Source of the DNA: Alphaproteobacteria bacterium
Lineage (GTDB): Bacteria; Pseudomonadota; Alphaproteobacteria; ATCC43930; CGMCC-115725
Assembly: GCA_019237175.1 (NCBI GenBank)
Contig: JAFAHP010000441.1
Coordinates: forward strand, 1 to 7,922
Reading direction: 5' to 3'
Length of the DNA: 7,922 bases
This document shows, piece by piece, positions 1 to 6,079 of this stretch; the stretch's first letter is position 1; each line of letters opens with the position of its first letter. Both the position numbers and the translations under genes were made by a program. Under the pieces are notes generated by a model. The model ran no database searches. It saw nothing but the letters and a program-made list of their open reading frames with translations, and was not told the DNA's origin.

Positions 1-1612
1 AGGGGTTGACGTCGAGATCGTTGCCGCGGGTATGCGCACCGATGATCATGCCCTGATAGACTGGCACTCCCGGCTCGATGAACATCGGCCCGCGCTCTTC
101 GAGGTTCCAGAGCGCATAGGCGATTGCGACGCCGTCGGCAGTGGACACCAACACACCGTTGGTGCGGCCCTCGATCACTCCCTTGTATGGGGCGTAGCCG
201 TGAAAGACACGGCTGACCACGCCGGTGCCGCGCGTATCAGCCAAAAACTCACCCTGATAGCCGATCAGCCCGCGAGTCGGCCCCAGGAAAGTCAGCCGCA
301 ATTTGTTGCCGCCCGAGGGCCGCAGCGCCTGCATCTCGGCTTTGCGGCGGGCGAGCTTGTCGACAACAACGCCGGCGAATTCCTCGTCGAGATCGACAAC
401 GACTTCCTCGATCGGTTCGAGGCGCTGGCCGGTGGCGGGATCGGGCGTGAACAACACTCGCGGGCGCGAGATCGACAGCTCGTATCCTTCCCGCCGCATC
501 GTCTCGATCAACACGCCGAGCTGCAACTCCCCTCGCCCGGCGACCTCGAATGCCTCCTTTTGTGCGCTTTGCGCAACACGGATGGCGACATTGCCCTCGG
601 CTTCACGATAGAGCCGTTCGCCGATCACCCGCGAGGTCACCTTGGACCCCTCGCGCCCCGCGAGCGGGCTGTCGTTGACCGAAAAAGTCATCGCCAGGGT
701 CGGCGGGTCAATCGGATCGGCGGGCAAAGGCCCCTCGACCTCGGGCGCGCAAATTGTGTCGGCGACAGTGGTTAGTGCCAACCCGGCAACGGCGATAATG
801 TCGCCCGCTTCCGCCTCCTCGATCGGGCGCCGTTCGAGACCCCGGAAAGCCAACAATTTGGTCAGTCGCGCCTGCTCGATCATATGGCCGTCACGGCCCA
901 GCGATTTGACCGCCATATTGAGCCGCGCTGTCCCGGAATGGATAAGGCCGGTCAGCACCCGGCCGAGATAAGGGTCGTAGTCAAGGGTCGTTGCGAGCAT
1001 CGCAAATGGGGCGTCCGTATCAGCCTTTGGCGGCGGTACGTGCGAGACAATCAACTCGAAAAGCGGGGTCAGATCGCCGCGCGGTGCCGCCAGGTCGCTG
1101 ATCGCCCAGCCGGCACGGCCCGATGCGAAGAGGGTCGGAAAATCGAGCTGGGCCTCGCTCGCGTCCAATGCTGCAAACAGGTCGAAGACCTCATTGTGCA
1201 CCTCGAACGGACGGGCGTCCGGCCGGTCGCACTTGTTGATCACAACGATCGGGTGCAGACCCTGACGCAAAGCTTTCGCGACTACAAACTTGGTTTGCGG
1301 CATCGGCCCTTCGGCGGCGTCGACCAGGACGAGGACACCGTCAACCATGTTAAGGATGCGCTCGACCTCGCCGCCAAAATCGGCATGGCCCGGCGTGTCG
1401 ACGATATTGATGCGCGCGTTATGCCAGAGGATCGAAGTGCATTTGGCGAGGATCGTGATGCCGCGCTCGCGCTCGAGCTCGTTCGAATCGAGGGCGCGCT
1501 CGACGACCTGTTGGTTGGCGCGAAAGGTGCCAGACTGTCGCAGCATCGCGTCGACCAGAGTAGTCTTGCCGTGGTCGACATGGGCAATGATCGCGATGTT
1601 GCGGATATCCAT
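1..1612 (-). CDS. typA: Translational GTPase TypA/BipA, partial (C-terminus beyond left edge)
   Basis: This is a ribosome-binding GTPase of the EF-G/LepA superfamily. The family acts on the ribosome in ribosome assembly and in stress or cold adaptation. About 537 residues are visible of a family length near 605-610; the end lies off the window. The GTP-binding motifs are in order: G1 AHVDHGKTTL (residues 10-19), switch I with RGITI (50-54), G3 DTPGH (72-76) and G4 NKCD (126-129), then the SGRAGWA segment near 160. The last visible residues, GAHTRGNDLDVNP, match the TypA-specific C-terminal domain and separate it from LepA and EF-G. The ATG at 1612 starts MDIRNIAIIAHVDHGK, exactly where TypA proteins start; only a weak ribosome site (TTGGAA) precedes it. 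It follows the sugar kinase on the same strand by 67 bases and may be co-transcribed with it, although two hairpins lie between. No frame damage is seen. Confidence 0.97.
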   Translation of the reverse strand, partial: MDIRNIAIIAHVDHGKTTLVDAMLRQSGTFRANQQVVERALDSNELERERGITILAKCTSILWHNARINIVDTPGHADFGGEVERILNMVDGVLVLVDAAEGPMPQTKFVVAKALRQGLHPIVVINKCDRPDARPFEVHNEVFDLFAALDASEAQLDFPTLFASGRAGWAISDLAAPRGDLTPLFELIVSHVPPPKADTDAPFAMLATTLDYDPYLGRVLTGLIHSGTARLNMAVKSLGRDGHMIEQARLTKLLAFRGLERRPIEEAEAGDIIAVAGLALTTVADTICAPEVEGPLPADPIDPPTLAMTFSVNDSPLAGREGSKVTSRVIGERLYREAEGNVAIRVAQSAQKEAFEVAGRGELQLGVLIETMRREGYELSISRPRVLFTPDPATGQRLEPIEEVVVDLDEEFAGVVVDKLARRKAEMQALRPSGGNKLRLTFLGPTRGLIGYQGEFLADTRGTGVVSRVFHGYAPYKGVIEGRTNGVLVSTADGVAIAYALWNLEERGPMFIEPGVPVYQGMIIGAHTRGNDLDVNP

Positions 1613-1627
1613 GGTTCCAACGCAAAT

Positions 1628-1647
1628 CCGCGCCCCAAAGGGCGCGG
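1628..1647 (-). terminator. 8-bp GC hairpin between kinase and typA: terminator or typA leader structure
   Basis: CCGCGCCC (1628-1635) pairs perfectly with GGGCGCGG (1640-1647) around a CAAA loop. On the minus strand it lies 33 bases past the kinase stop and is followed by ATTTGCG, so the T tract of a classical intrinsic terminator is poor. The hairpin ends 15 bases before the typA ATG. It may partly terminate the kinase message, or act as a leader structure near the typA ribosome site. Confidence 0.45.
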
Positions 1648-1652
1648 GTTAG

Positions 1653-1667
1653 GACGGCAGAGCCGTC
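1653..1667 (-). other. Second hairpin in the kinase-typA gap
   Basis: GACGGC (1653-1658) and GCCGTC (1662-1667) form a 6-bp perfect stem with a 3-base loop. It sits 12 bases past the kinase stop and 5 bases before the stronger hairpin. No T run follows on either strand. It may stabilise the kinase message 3' end or be one half of a tandem structure with the neighbouring stem. Confidence 0.35.
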
Positions 1668-1679
1668 AGCTTCACCGGC

Positions 1680-2699
1680 TTAGCAGTAAAGCCGCAACCA
1701 ATCCCCGGCATCCCTGGCCGCGGCGACAAGCTCGGACAATTTGCGCTCGGGGCGACCACCAAGGTGGCTGATGATTTCCGCAGCGCACAAACTGCCGATC
1801 GCGCCACAATTGGGAAGCGGCAGCCCACGGATCAAGCCATAGAGAAATCCGGCGGCATATAGGTCGCCGGCGCCGGTGGCGTCAACGACTCGCGCGACCG
1901 GCGCTGCCGCGATTGGATGCTCGGCGCGGCCGGCGAGAATGACGCTGCCCTCAGCACTGCGGGTCAATGCCGCGATCCCGACAAGGCCGCGCACCGCGGC
2001 GGCGGCGGCGGTGAAATCCCCAGTCTCGTAGAGCGAGCAAATCTCGGCTTCGTTGGCGAACAGGATGTCGATGTGGCCGGTAACGAGGTCGCGAAAAGCT
2101 TCGCGGTGGCGCTCGACGCAGAATGGATCGGACAGCGATAGAGCCACCTTTCGCCCAGCCGCGTGAGCTACCGCAGCCGCCTTACGAAATGCCTGTTGCG
2201 CCAGCGGCGGATCAAACAGGTAGCCTTCGAGATAGGTGATTTGGGCGGCGCACACGAGGTCGGAATCGATATCGTCGGGACCGAGTTCGGCGCACGCCCC
2301 GAGATAGGTGTTCATTGTCCGCTGGCCATCCGGCGTCACCAGGATCAGACAGCGAGCGGTGGGCGGACCGGCGGTCGCCGCCGGCGTTTCAAAGCTGACA
2401 CCTTGTGCGGTCAAGTCGTGGCAGAAGACCTTGCCCAACACATCGTCCCGCACCTTGCCGATGAAAGCGCCACGACCGCCGAGCGAGGCGACGCCGGCCA
2501 TCGTGTTGGCGATCGATCCGCCCGACGCCTCGATGGCCGGCCCCATCAAACAATAGAGCGCCTCGGCTCGCTCGGCATCGATCAGCGCCGTAGTCCCTTT
2601 AACGAGGCGCTCTCTTTCGAGAAATGCGTCGTCGGCACGCGCGATCACATCGACGATCGCGTTGCCAATACCGACGACATCGATCGAGGCTTGATTCAT
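1680..2699 (-). CDS. PfkB-family carbohydrate kinase, adenosine-kinase-like
   Basis: This cytoplasmic ATP-dependent kinase of the ribokinase/PfkB fold has 339 residues, close to the ~330 of bacterial adenosine-kinase-like members. The N-terminus reads VVGIGNAIVDVIA (8-20), as in that subgroup. PfkB signature 1 is SGGSIANTMAGVASLGG (59-75). Signature 2 is DATGAGDLYAAGFLYG (273-288), with GAGD as anion hole and Asp279 as the expected catalytic base. The FANEAE segment (214-219) is the usual NxxE magnesium/phosphate region. The substrate is likely a nucleoside (adenosine salvage) or a sugar; sequence alone does not decide, and ribokinase or fructokinase activity is possible. The ATG at 2699 fits the family start; the ribosome site is weak (AGG 12 bases upstream). 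It lies upstream of typA on the same strand. The end LRLYC is intact. Confidence 0.9.
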   Translation of the reverse strand: MNQASIDVVGIGNAIVDVIARADDAFLERERLVKGTTALIDAERAEALYCLMGPAIEASGGSIANTMAGVASLGGRGAFIGKVRDDVLGKVFCHDLTAQGVSFETPAATAGPPTARCLILVTPDGQRTMNTYLGACAELGPDDIDSDLVCAAQITYLEGYLFDPPLAQQAFRKAAAVAHAAGRKVALSLSDPFCVERHREAFRDLVTGHIDILFANEAEICSLYETGDFTAAAAAVRGLVGIAALTRSAEGSVILAGRAEHPIAAAPVARVVDATGAGDLYAAGFLYGLIRGLPLPNCGAIGSLCAAEIISHLGGRPERKLSELVAAARDAGDWLRLYC

Positions 2700-2736
2700 T
2701 GGCGACGTTTACCTAGTGGACAGACGGATGCCGAGG

Positions 2737-2764
2737 ACTATAGCGGTGTTCGTGATGCCAGCAA
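2737..2764 (-). promoter_or_regulatory. Candidate sigma70 promoter of the kinase
   Basis: On the minus strand, TATAGT (bases 2737-2742, 5 of 6 to consensus) is preceded at a 16-base spacing by TTGCTG (2759-2764), which keeps the TTG of the -35. Transcription would begin about 30 bases before the kinase ATG. The -35 match is modest, so this is a proposal only. Confidence 0.35.
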
Positions 2765-2912
2765 GTGCCCGTCCCCGATCCCGAGCGCCAAAGTTGGCGA
2801 TTGTGCGGGAAGAAAGACCTTTCGCCCGACGCCGCACCGCCCCTGTCCGACACCGGGCAGCCCAGCCCTTTCCGGCTGACGCTGGCCGCCCGCCATGAAA
2901 TTGCGTTGAGCC

Positions 2913-3602
2913 TTGCCTCGCCGGTCAAATTCCCCGCCGCGACGTTGGGTTTGGGTTGGGGCGGCATTTTGTATCGGGGTGTGGCTTGGCGCCGGTGAGG
3001 TGCCGCGTGCGGCGACGATCGGGGGCGCATTAACCGGCCGTGGCATCCGGGAATCGGGCGCCCTTGCGGTTGGCGGTCTTACGAACCTTGCGACGGCGGC
3101 AGGCCGATCATTTCCGGACGAGACGCCGATATCTTGCCTCCTGGACGTGCAGACTCCCGCCGCATCTGACGCCGATTGTCCTGGCAGAACGCGCAAAGAT
3201 CGCTCTGCCGCCTTGCCCGGTCCCGCGTCCGGTGCGGTCGCCGATCTCGATGTCGAGGCGCCCGAGATCTCCCCCGGCATGGCCGCATTCGATAGCACGC
3301 CGCTTCAATCGTCATTCGACGGTTTCTGGATAACCGCAAGTGGCGCCGCGCTCGAGCGGCTCGATGATTTGGTCAAGGAGCGTCAGAACACCGATGACCC
3401 GAACCCGTGGTGGATCATCGATCCATCGTGGCTTGCCGAGGGGGATATCTATGTCAAGGACGCGGTTCCAGCGCTCGCAGTGGCAGCGTTGTTGGTTGCG
3501 GGCCTGCTGCTGTTGGGGCTGGCGCGCCGCCGGCACCGCATCGCCTTGGCCCGCCGCATCAAGCGGAGCGCAAGCCGGCCACGGCGGCGATTTCCTTCGT
3601 AG
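2913..3602 (+). CDS. Hypothetical protein with N-terminal signal/anchor and C-terminal membrane segment
   Basis: I do not recognise the family. The 229-residue reading has a basic N-terminus (RRSNSPPRR), a hydrophobic stretch at 12-27 (WVWVGAAFCIGVWLGA) and a possible signal-peptidase site after PRAA (34). A region of about 150 residues with two cysteines (75, 89) follows, likely periplasmic. Residues 130-183 hold the best globular-looking part, with DGFW and DPNPWWIIDPSW. A membrane segment lies at 184-204 (VPALAVAALLVAGLLLLGL), then a strongly basic tail, RRRHR and KRSASRPRRR. That gives a cytoplasmic C-terminus by the positive-inside rule. Third codon positions are G/C rich in this frame and the opposite frames look like shadows. 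The start is uncertain: TTG at 2913 is the first start codon after a TGA at 2907-2909, with no convincing ribosome site. An in-frame ATG at 2895 is cut off by that TGA. It stands alone, facing away from the kinase. Confidence 0.6.
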   Translation: MPRRSNSPPRRWVWVGAAFCIGVWLGAGEVPRAATIGGALTGRGIRESGALAVGGLTNLATAAGRSFPDETPISCLLDVQTPAASDADCPGRTRKDRSAALPGPASGAVADLDVEAPEISPGMAAFDSTPLQSSFDGFWITASGAALERLDDLVKERQNTDDPNPWWIIDPSWLAEGDIYVKDAVPALAVAALLVAGLLLLGLARRRHRIALARRIKRSASRPRRRFPS

Positions 3603-3698
3603 TCACGCGCGTTGCGCGAACGAGCGGATGATTTGCGCTGCAGACTCATCAAACGACGACTGCTTGCGGATAGGAACGCAAGAAAATTGCTCGCCTCT

Positions 3699-4085
3699 TC
3701 AGAACCGACTGGTCGCTGCATATATCAAATAAACGAACAAAAAGGTACCCAGCAGCAACAGCAATGTTGCCAGGGCAATGTCCAGTCTTGCACCCGGGCC
3801 CGGGTGCACATCTTCGGCAGCGATAGCGGTGGCGGTCTTGCGAAATCGGAGCGCGGCGAGAACCATTACTGCACCGCCCCGAACGATCAGCACGAGACCG
3901 GCGGTTGTACCTACGACTTCGCTGCGCAGCGGAGGCGATCGCCCGGCGAGCGACCGAGTGGTAATCCGCAGAAACAGGTCGAACCTTTCGACCAGAAACC
4001 CAAAAGCCATGATCGCGATCGCCGTGCGTACCCAGGCGAGAAACGTCCGCTCGTTCGCCGCGTGGTCGCTGTACCGCTCGATCAT
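3699..4085 (-). CDS. DUF202 family (YidH-like) inner-membrane protein
   Basis: This 128-residue integral membrane protein belongs to the DUF202/YidH family, whose function is unknown; the same fold occurs as the membrane part of eukaryotic VTC polyphosphate proteins. The diagnostic N-terminal motif is clear: ANERTFLAWVRTAIAIMAFG (10-29), followed by VERFDLFL. Three membrane segments are expected, at about 18-37, 55-80 and 100-124. The length matches the family. The ATG at 4085 gives MIERYSDHAANERTF, and a GGGCGGG stretch upstream may act as ribosome site. It lies only 14 bases after the stop of the RpiR regulator on the same strand, so the two form an operon with this gene second. No terminator with a T tract is visible after its TGA. 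Confidence 0.92.
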   Translation of the reverse strand: MIERYSDHAANERTFLAWVRTAIAIMAFGFLVERFDLFLRITTRSLAGRSPPLRSEVVGTTAGLVLIVRGGAVMVLAALRFRKTATAIAAEDVHPGPGARLDIALATLLLLLGTFLFVYLIYAATSRF

Positions 4086-4099
4086 TGAGCAGCCCGCCC

Positions 4100-4981
4100 T
4101 TATCCGGCCAAGGGTAACGTCATTGTCTTGCCTACCAGTTTTTCGCGGGCCTCGTTCAGCGCTTTAAGGCTGGCCAAGGTTTCAGCAGGTCTTCGCGTCG
4201 CCACCCCGACCAGCAGCGCTTCGATGAACCCGAGGGTGGCGGTGTGCATCGCCAACATGTCCGCCTGTCCGCGCGCGACCCGCAGGATCAGGTCGACCCG
4301 CTGCTGCAACCGCCCAGCAAGCGTGTCTGTGATCAGAAACGATCTCAACTTTTGCCGCTCGATTTCGTCGAGGAGAGCAGCCAATTCGCCATAAACGCGT
4401 CCGTAGGCGAGCATGATGACGAGATCGTCGTGGCGCAGCTTGCGCAAATCGTCGGCGAACAATAGACCGGTATTCGTAAGACTGATGGCGTCGAGACCGA
4501 AACGAATGAGCTGCGTGACGAGATAATTCGCGATCGCGGCCGAGGGGCCGAGACCAAAGACGACGATCCGCCGCGCGCCGGCGATGCCATCGATCGCCTT
4601 TTCGAACGCCTCAATGGTTACCGACCGGCGCAGGCTTTCAAGCGTGCGAAGATGCAAATCGATCGTCGCCTCGAAGGCGGTGGGCAAACTGGCGCCAACT
4701 TCGCTCAAGGTTCGCGTCAGCCGCTCCGCCGGCGAGAGGTAGTGGCGCAATTCGTCGGCGAGAGTTCGCCGCAGATCCTCCAGACCTGCGAAGCCGAGAG
4801 CCTTGGCTGCACGCACAACCGTGGCGTCACTGGTTTCCGCGCGCGCCGCTAATGCCGCGGCGGAGGCGATCAACACCTCCTCGCGATTATTCTCGAAAAA
4901 CCGAACCACGCGCTGCTCGGCCGGGCTCATCTGGCCGACCCGTTCCGCGATCCGCTGCTCAAACGTGGGTGACATGGTCAC
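4100..4981 (-). CDS. MurR/RpiR-family transcriptional regulator (HTH_6 + SIS domain)
   Basis: This DNA-binding regulator has 293 residues, the family norm. An RpiR-type helix-turn-helix spans residues 1-78; LAARAETSDATVVRAAKALG (44-63) carries the recognition region. A SIS (sugar isomerase) domain covers about 125-265, opening with RRIVVFGLGPSAAIANYL. Family members usually bind phosphosugars through an S-x-S-G-x-T loop; here the corresponding place after HDDLVIM reads LAYGRVYGE (191-199), so the serine/threonine phosphate clamp is missing. GTG at 4981 is preferred because AAGAGG lies 10 bases upstream; an ATG at 4975 would lose two residues and leave 16 bases of spacing. It is co-directional with DUF202 and divergent from the COG4280-like gene, sharing an 88-base control region with it. 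This suggests self-control and control of the divergent genes. No sugar-metabolism gene is next to it. Confidence 0.93.
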   Translation of the reverse strand: MTMSPTFEQRIAERVGQMSPAEQRVVRFFENNREEVLIASAAALAARAETSDATVVRAAKALGFAGLEDLRRTLADELRHYLSPAERLTRTLSEVGASLPTAFEATIDLHLRTLESLRRSVTIEAFEKAIDGIAGARRIVVFGLGPSAAIANYLVTQLIRFGLDAISLTNTGLLFADDLRKLRHDDLVIMLAYGRVYGELAALLDEIERQKLRSFLITDTLAGRLQQRVDLILRVARGQADMLAMHTATLGFIEALLVGVATRRPAETLASLKALNEAREKLVGKTMTLPLAG

Positions 4982-4995
4982 GGAGCCGTTGCCTC

Positions 4996-5024
4996 TTGAA
5001 ATTTGTCGCGTCCGCTACGATAAT
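4996..5024 (+). promoter_or_regulatory. Sigma70-type promoter of the COG4280-like gene pair
   Basis: TTGAAA (4996-5001, 5 of 6 to the -35 consensus) and GATAAT (5019-5024, 5 of 6 to the -10 consensus) are separated by exactly 17 bases. Transcription should start near 5031, leaving a leader of roughly 40 bases before the ATG at 5070. Its -10 overlaps the -10 of the opposite promoter. Confidence 0.7.
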
Positions 5025-5037
5025 TATACAATATCGT
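5017..5037. promoter_or_regulatory. Inverted repeat over both -10 boxes, candidate operator
   Basis: ACGATA (5017-5022) and TATCGT (5032-5037) are perfect inverted arms around a 9-base AT-rich centre; one further pair (5024/5030) also fits. The element covers the -10 boxes of both divergent promoters, so a bound dimer would block both. The RpiR-family regulator encoded alongside is the natural candidate, by position only. Confidence 0.5.
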
Positions 5038-5051
5038 CGTGGTTGCTACAA
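5023..5051 (-). promoter_or_regulatory. Sigma70-type promoter of the rpiR-DUF202 unit
   Basis: On the minus strand TATAAT (bases 5023-5028) is a perfect -10, preceded by 17 bases and then TTGTAG (5046-5051), which keeps the TTG of the -35. The start would be near 5016, giving a leader of about 35 bases to the GTG at 4981. Confidence 0.65.
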
Positions 5052-5059
5052 CCTGCAAC
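5042..5059. repeat. Second small inverted repeat upstream of the COG4280-like gene
   Basis: GTTGC (5042-5046) and GCAAC (5055-5059) are inverted arms with an 8-base loop. The repeat overlaps the minus-strand -35 and ends directly before the AGGAGG ribosome site (5060-5065). It could be a second protein-binding site or a weak leader hairpin that affects translation. Confidence 0.35.
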
Positions 5060-5069
5060 AGGAGGGGGC

Positions 5070-5825
5070 ATGGGTCCAGCGACCTGGAGCGTGGCGGCGC
5101 CCGCAGTCGGCTCCGCCTTTTTTGCCTCGCTGGTCGAGGCCGTCGAAGCCTTGACGATCGTTCTGGCGGTCGCGACCTTGAGGGGTTGGCGGCCTGCAGC
5201 TTTTGGTACGGTCACGGCACTCGGTGTACTGGCCGCCATGATCGTGTTGCTGGGCTCGCTGCTCGACTACGTTCCCCTGCAACCGCTTCAGCTTGCGATC
5301 GGCGTTCTGCTGCTTCTGTTCGGGATGGGATGGTTGCGCAAGGCGGTTCTGCGCGCGGCCGGCATCATCCCGCTCCACGATGAAGCGGCTATTTTCGCCG
5401 ATGAGGCCGCTCAGCTGGCGCAGTCCGGTGACCGCCGGCATTCGTCCTTCGACTGGATTGCGGGGCTGACCGCGTTCAAAGCGGTCCTGCTCGAAGGGCT
5501 CGAAGTGGTGTTCATCGTCGTCGCCGCTGGGGCCGGTCGCGGTCTGTTGTGGCCGGCCGGCCTCGGTGCATTGGCGGCCTGTCTGACTATTCTCATACTG
5601 GGGGTTGCGATCCGCCGACCATTGGCGAAAGTACCTGAAAACACGCTGAAATTCGGCGTCGGCGTCATGCTTTCGTCGTTCGGCGTATTTTGGACCGGAG
5701 AGGGGCTGGGCGTCGCGTGGCCGGGTCAAGACCTGGCATTGCCTGTCTTTGCCGTACTATTTCTGACGGTCGGCATCACCGCCGCATCTGCGCTTCGGCG
5801 GCCGGTGACGGAGGTAGTGCGATGA
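5070..5825 (+). CDS. COG4280-like polytopic membrane protein with two-fold internal repeat
   Basis: This 251-residue inner-membrane protein resembles the uncharacterised COG4280 group and, in its repeat motif, FTR1-type permeases. The ATG at 5070 is set by a strong AGGAGG at 5060-5065; a longer reading from 4803 would run through the divergent regulator. The two halves match each other. FFASLVEAVEALTIVLAVA (17-35) corresponds to FKAVLLEGLEVVFIVVAAG (136-154). VPLQPLQLAIGVLLLLFGMG (68-87) corresponds to VPENTLKFGVGVMLSSFGVF (188-207). Offsets are 119-120 residues and both halves keep ExxE (E23/E26 and E142/E145). About six to seven membrane segments are expected. An acidic, histidine-containing loop (about 102-128) joins the halves. 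Such pseudo-symmetry is typical of small cation or metabolite transporters, so transport is inferred; the substrate is unknown. It overlaps the next gene by ATGA. Confidence 0.85.
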   Translation: MGPATWSVAAPAVGSAFFASLVEAVEALTIVLAVATLRGWRPAAFGTVTALGVLAAMIVLLGSLLDYVPLQPLQLAIGVLLLLFGMGWLRKAVLRAAGIIPLHDEAAIFADEAAQLAQSGDRRHSSFDWIAGLTAFKAVLLEGLEVVFIVVAAGAGRGLLWPAGLGALAACLTILILGVAIRRPLAKVPENTLKFGVGVMLSSFGVFWTGEGLGVAWPGQDLALPVFAVLFLTVGITAASALRRPVTEVVR

Positions 5826-6040
5826 CCATTATCCGCGACGTTCTCAAAGAACTTCTCGGCATGTTCCTGGCCGATGCCAGGTTGACCATCGCAATTCTTT
5901 TATTGGTTGCCGTTGTAGCCGGCGTTATTTCCGCGTTGCCCGCCGGCTCCCTGCTCACCGGCGGCGCCCTTCTGTTCGGGTGTCTGGCGATCCTCGTCGA
6001 GGCCGTCAGTCGTGAAGCACGAACGCGGCAGCGGCGATAA
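5822..6040 (+). CDS. Small two-helix membrane protein, partner of the COG4280-like protein
   Basis: This 72-residue protein starts at the ATG at 5822, inside the ATGA overlap with the upstream stop (5823-5825), a sign of translational coupling; GGAGGT lies nearby at 5810-5815. A longer in-frame reading from 5690 would overlap the upstream gene deeply and is rejected. The amphipathic start IRDVLKELLGMFLADAR is followed by two hydrophobic segments: LTIAILLLVAVVAGVISALP, then LLTGGALLFGCLAILVEAV. The tail is basic (REARTRQRR). I know of no function. Tight coupling suggests it assembles with, or stabilises, the larger membrane protein. Both its ends would lie in the cytoplasm if the two segments form a hairpin. 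Confidence 0.8.
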   Translation: MTIIRDVLKELLGMFLADARLTIAILLLVAVVAGVISALPAGSLLTGGALLFGCLAILVEAVSREARTRQRR

Positions 6041-6055
6041 GTTTTGGGCGCGAGC

Positions 6056-6070
6056 GGGCGCGATCCGCCC
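6056..6070. terminator. Short GC hairpin between convergent genes
   Basis: GGGCG (6056-6060) and CGCCC (6066-6070) form a 5-bp stem with a 5-base loop in the 39-base gap between two convergent stops. Neither strand has a proper T tract, so it is at most a weak bidirectional terminator. Confidence 0.3.
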
Positions 6071-6079
6071 TCACAGCGC

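Noticed and set aside
32..775. 247-residue plus-strand open frame at the left edge
   Set aside because: Antisense to the C-terminal half of typA; no family features and no ribosome site.
884..1771. 295-residue plus-strand open frame
   Set aside because: It runs antisense through typA, whose GTPase motifs are unmistakable, and into the end of the kinase. Long shadow frames are common in GC-rich genes.
2163..2879. 238-residue plus-strand open frame
   Set aside because: Mostly antisense to the sugar kinase; composition is shadow-like.
2738..3298. 186-residue minus-strand open frame
   Set aside because: Rich in A, P, R and S without hydrophobic or conserved blocks, and opposite a frame with clear membrane segments.
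4803..5069. N-terminal extension of the COG4280-like gene
   Set aside because: It would overlap the regulator's DNA-binding region and cross both promoters; a strong ribosome site marks 5070.
5046..5729. 227-residue minus-strand open frame
   Set aside because: Gln/Arg/Asp-rich antisense reading of the membrane protein gene, no ribosome site.
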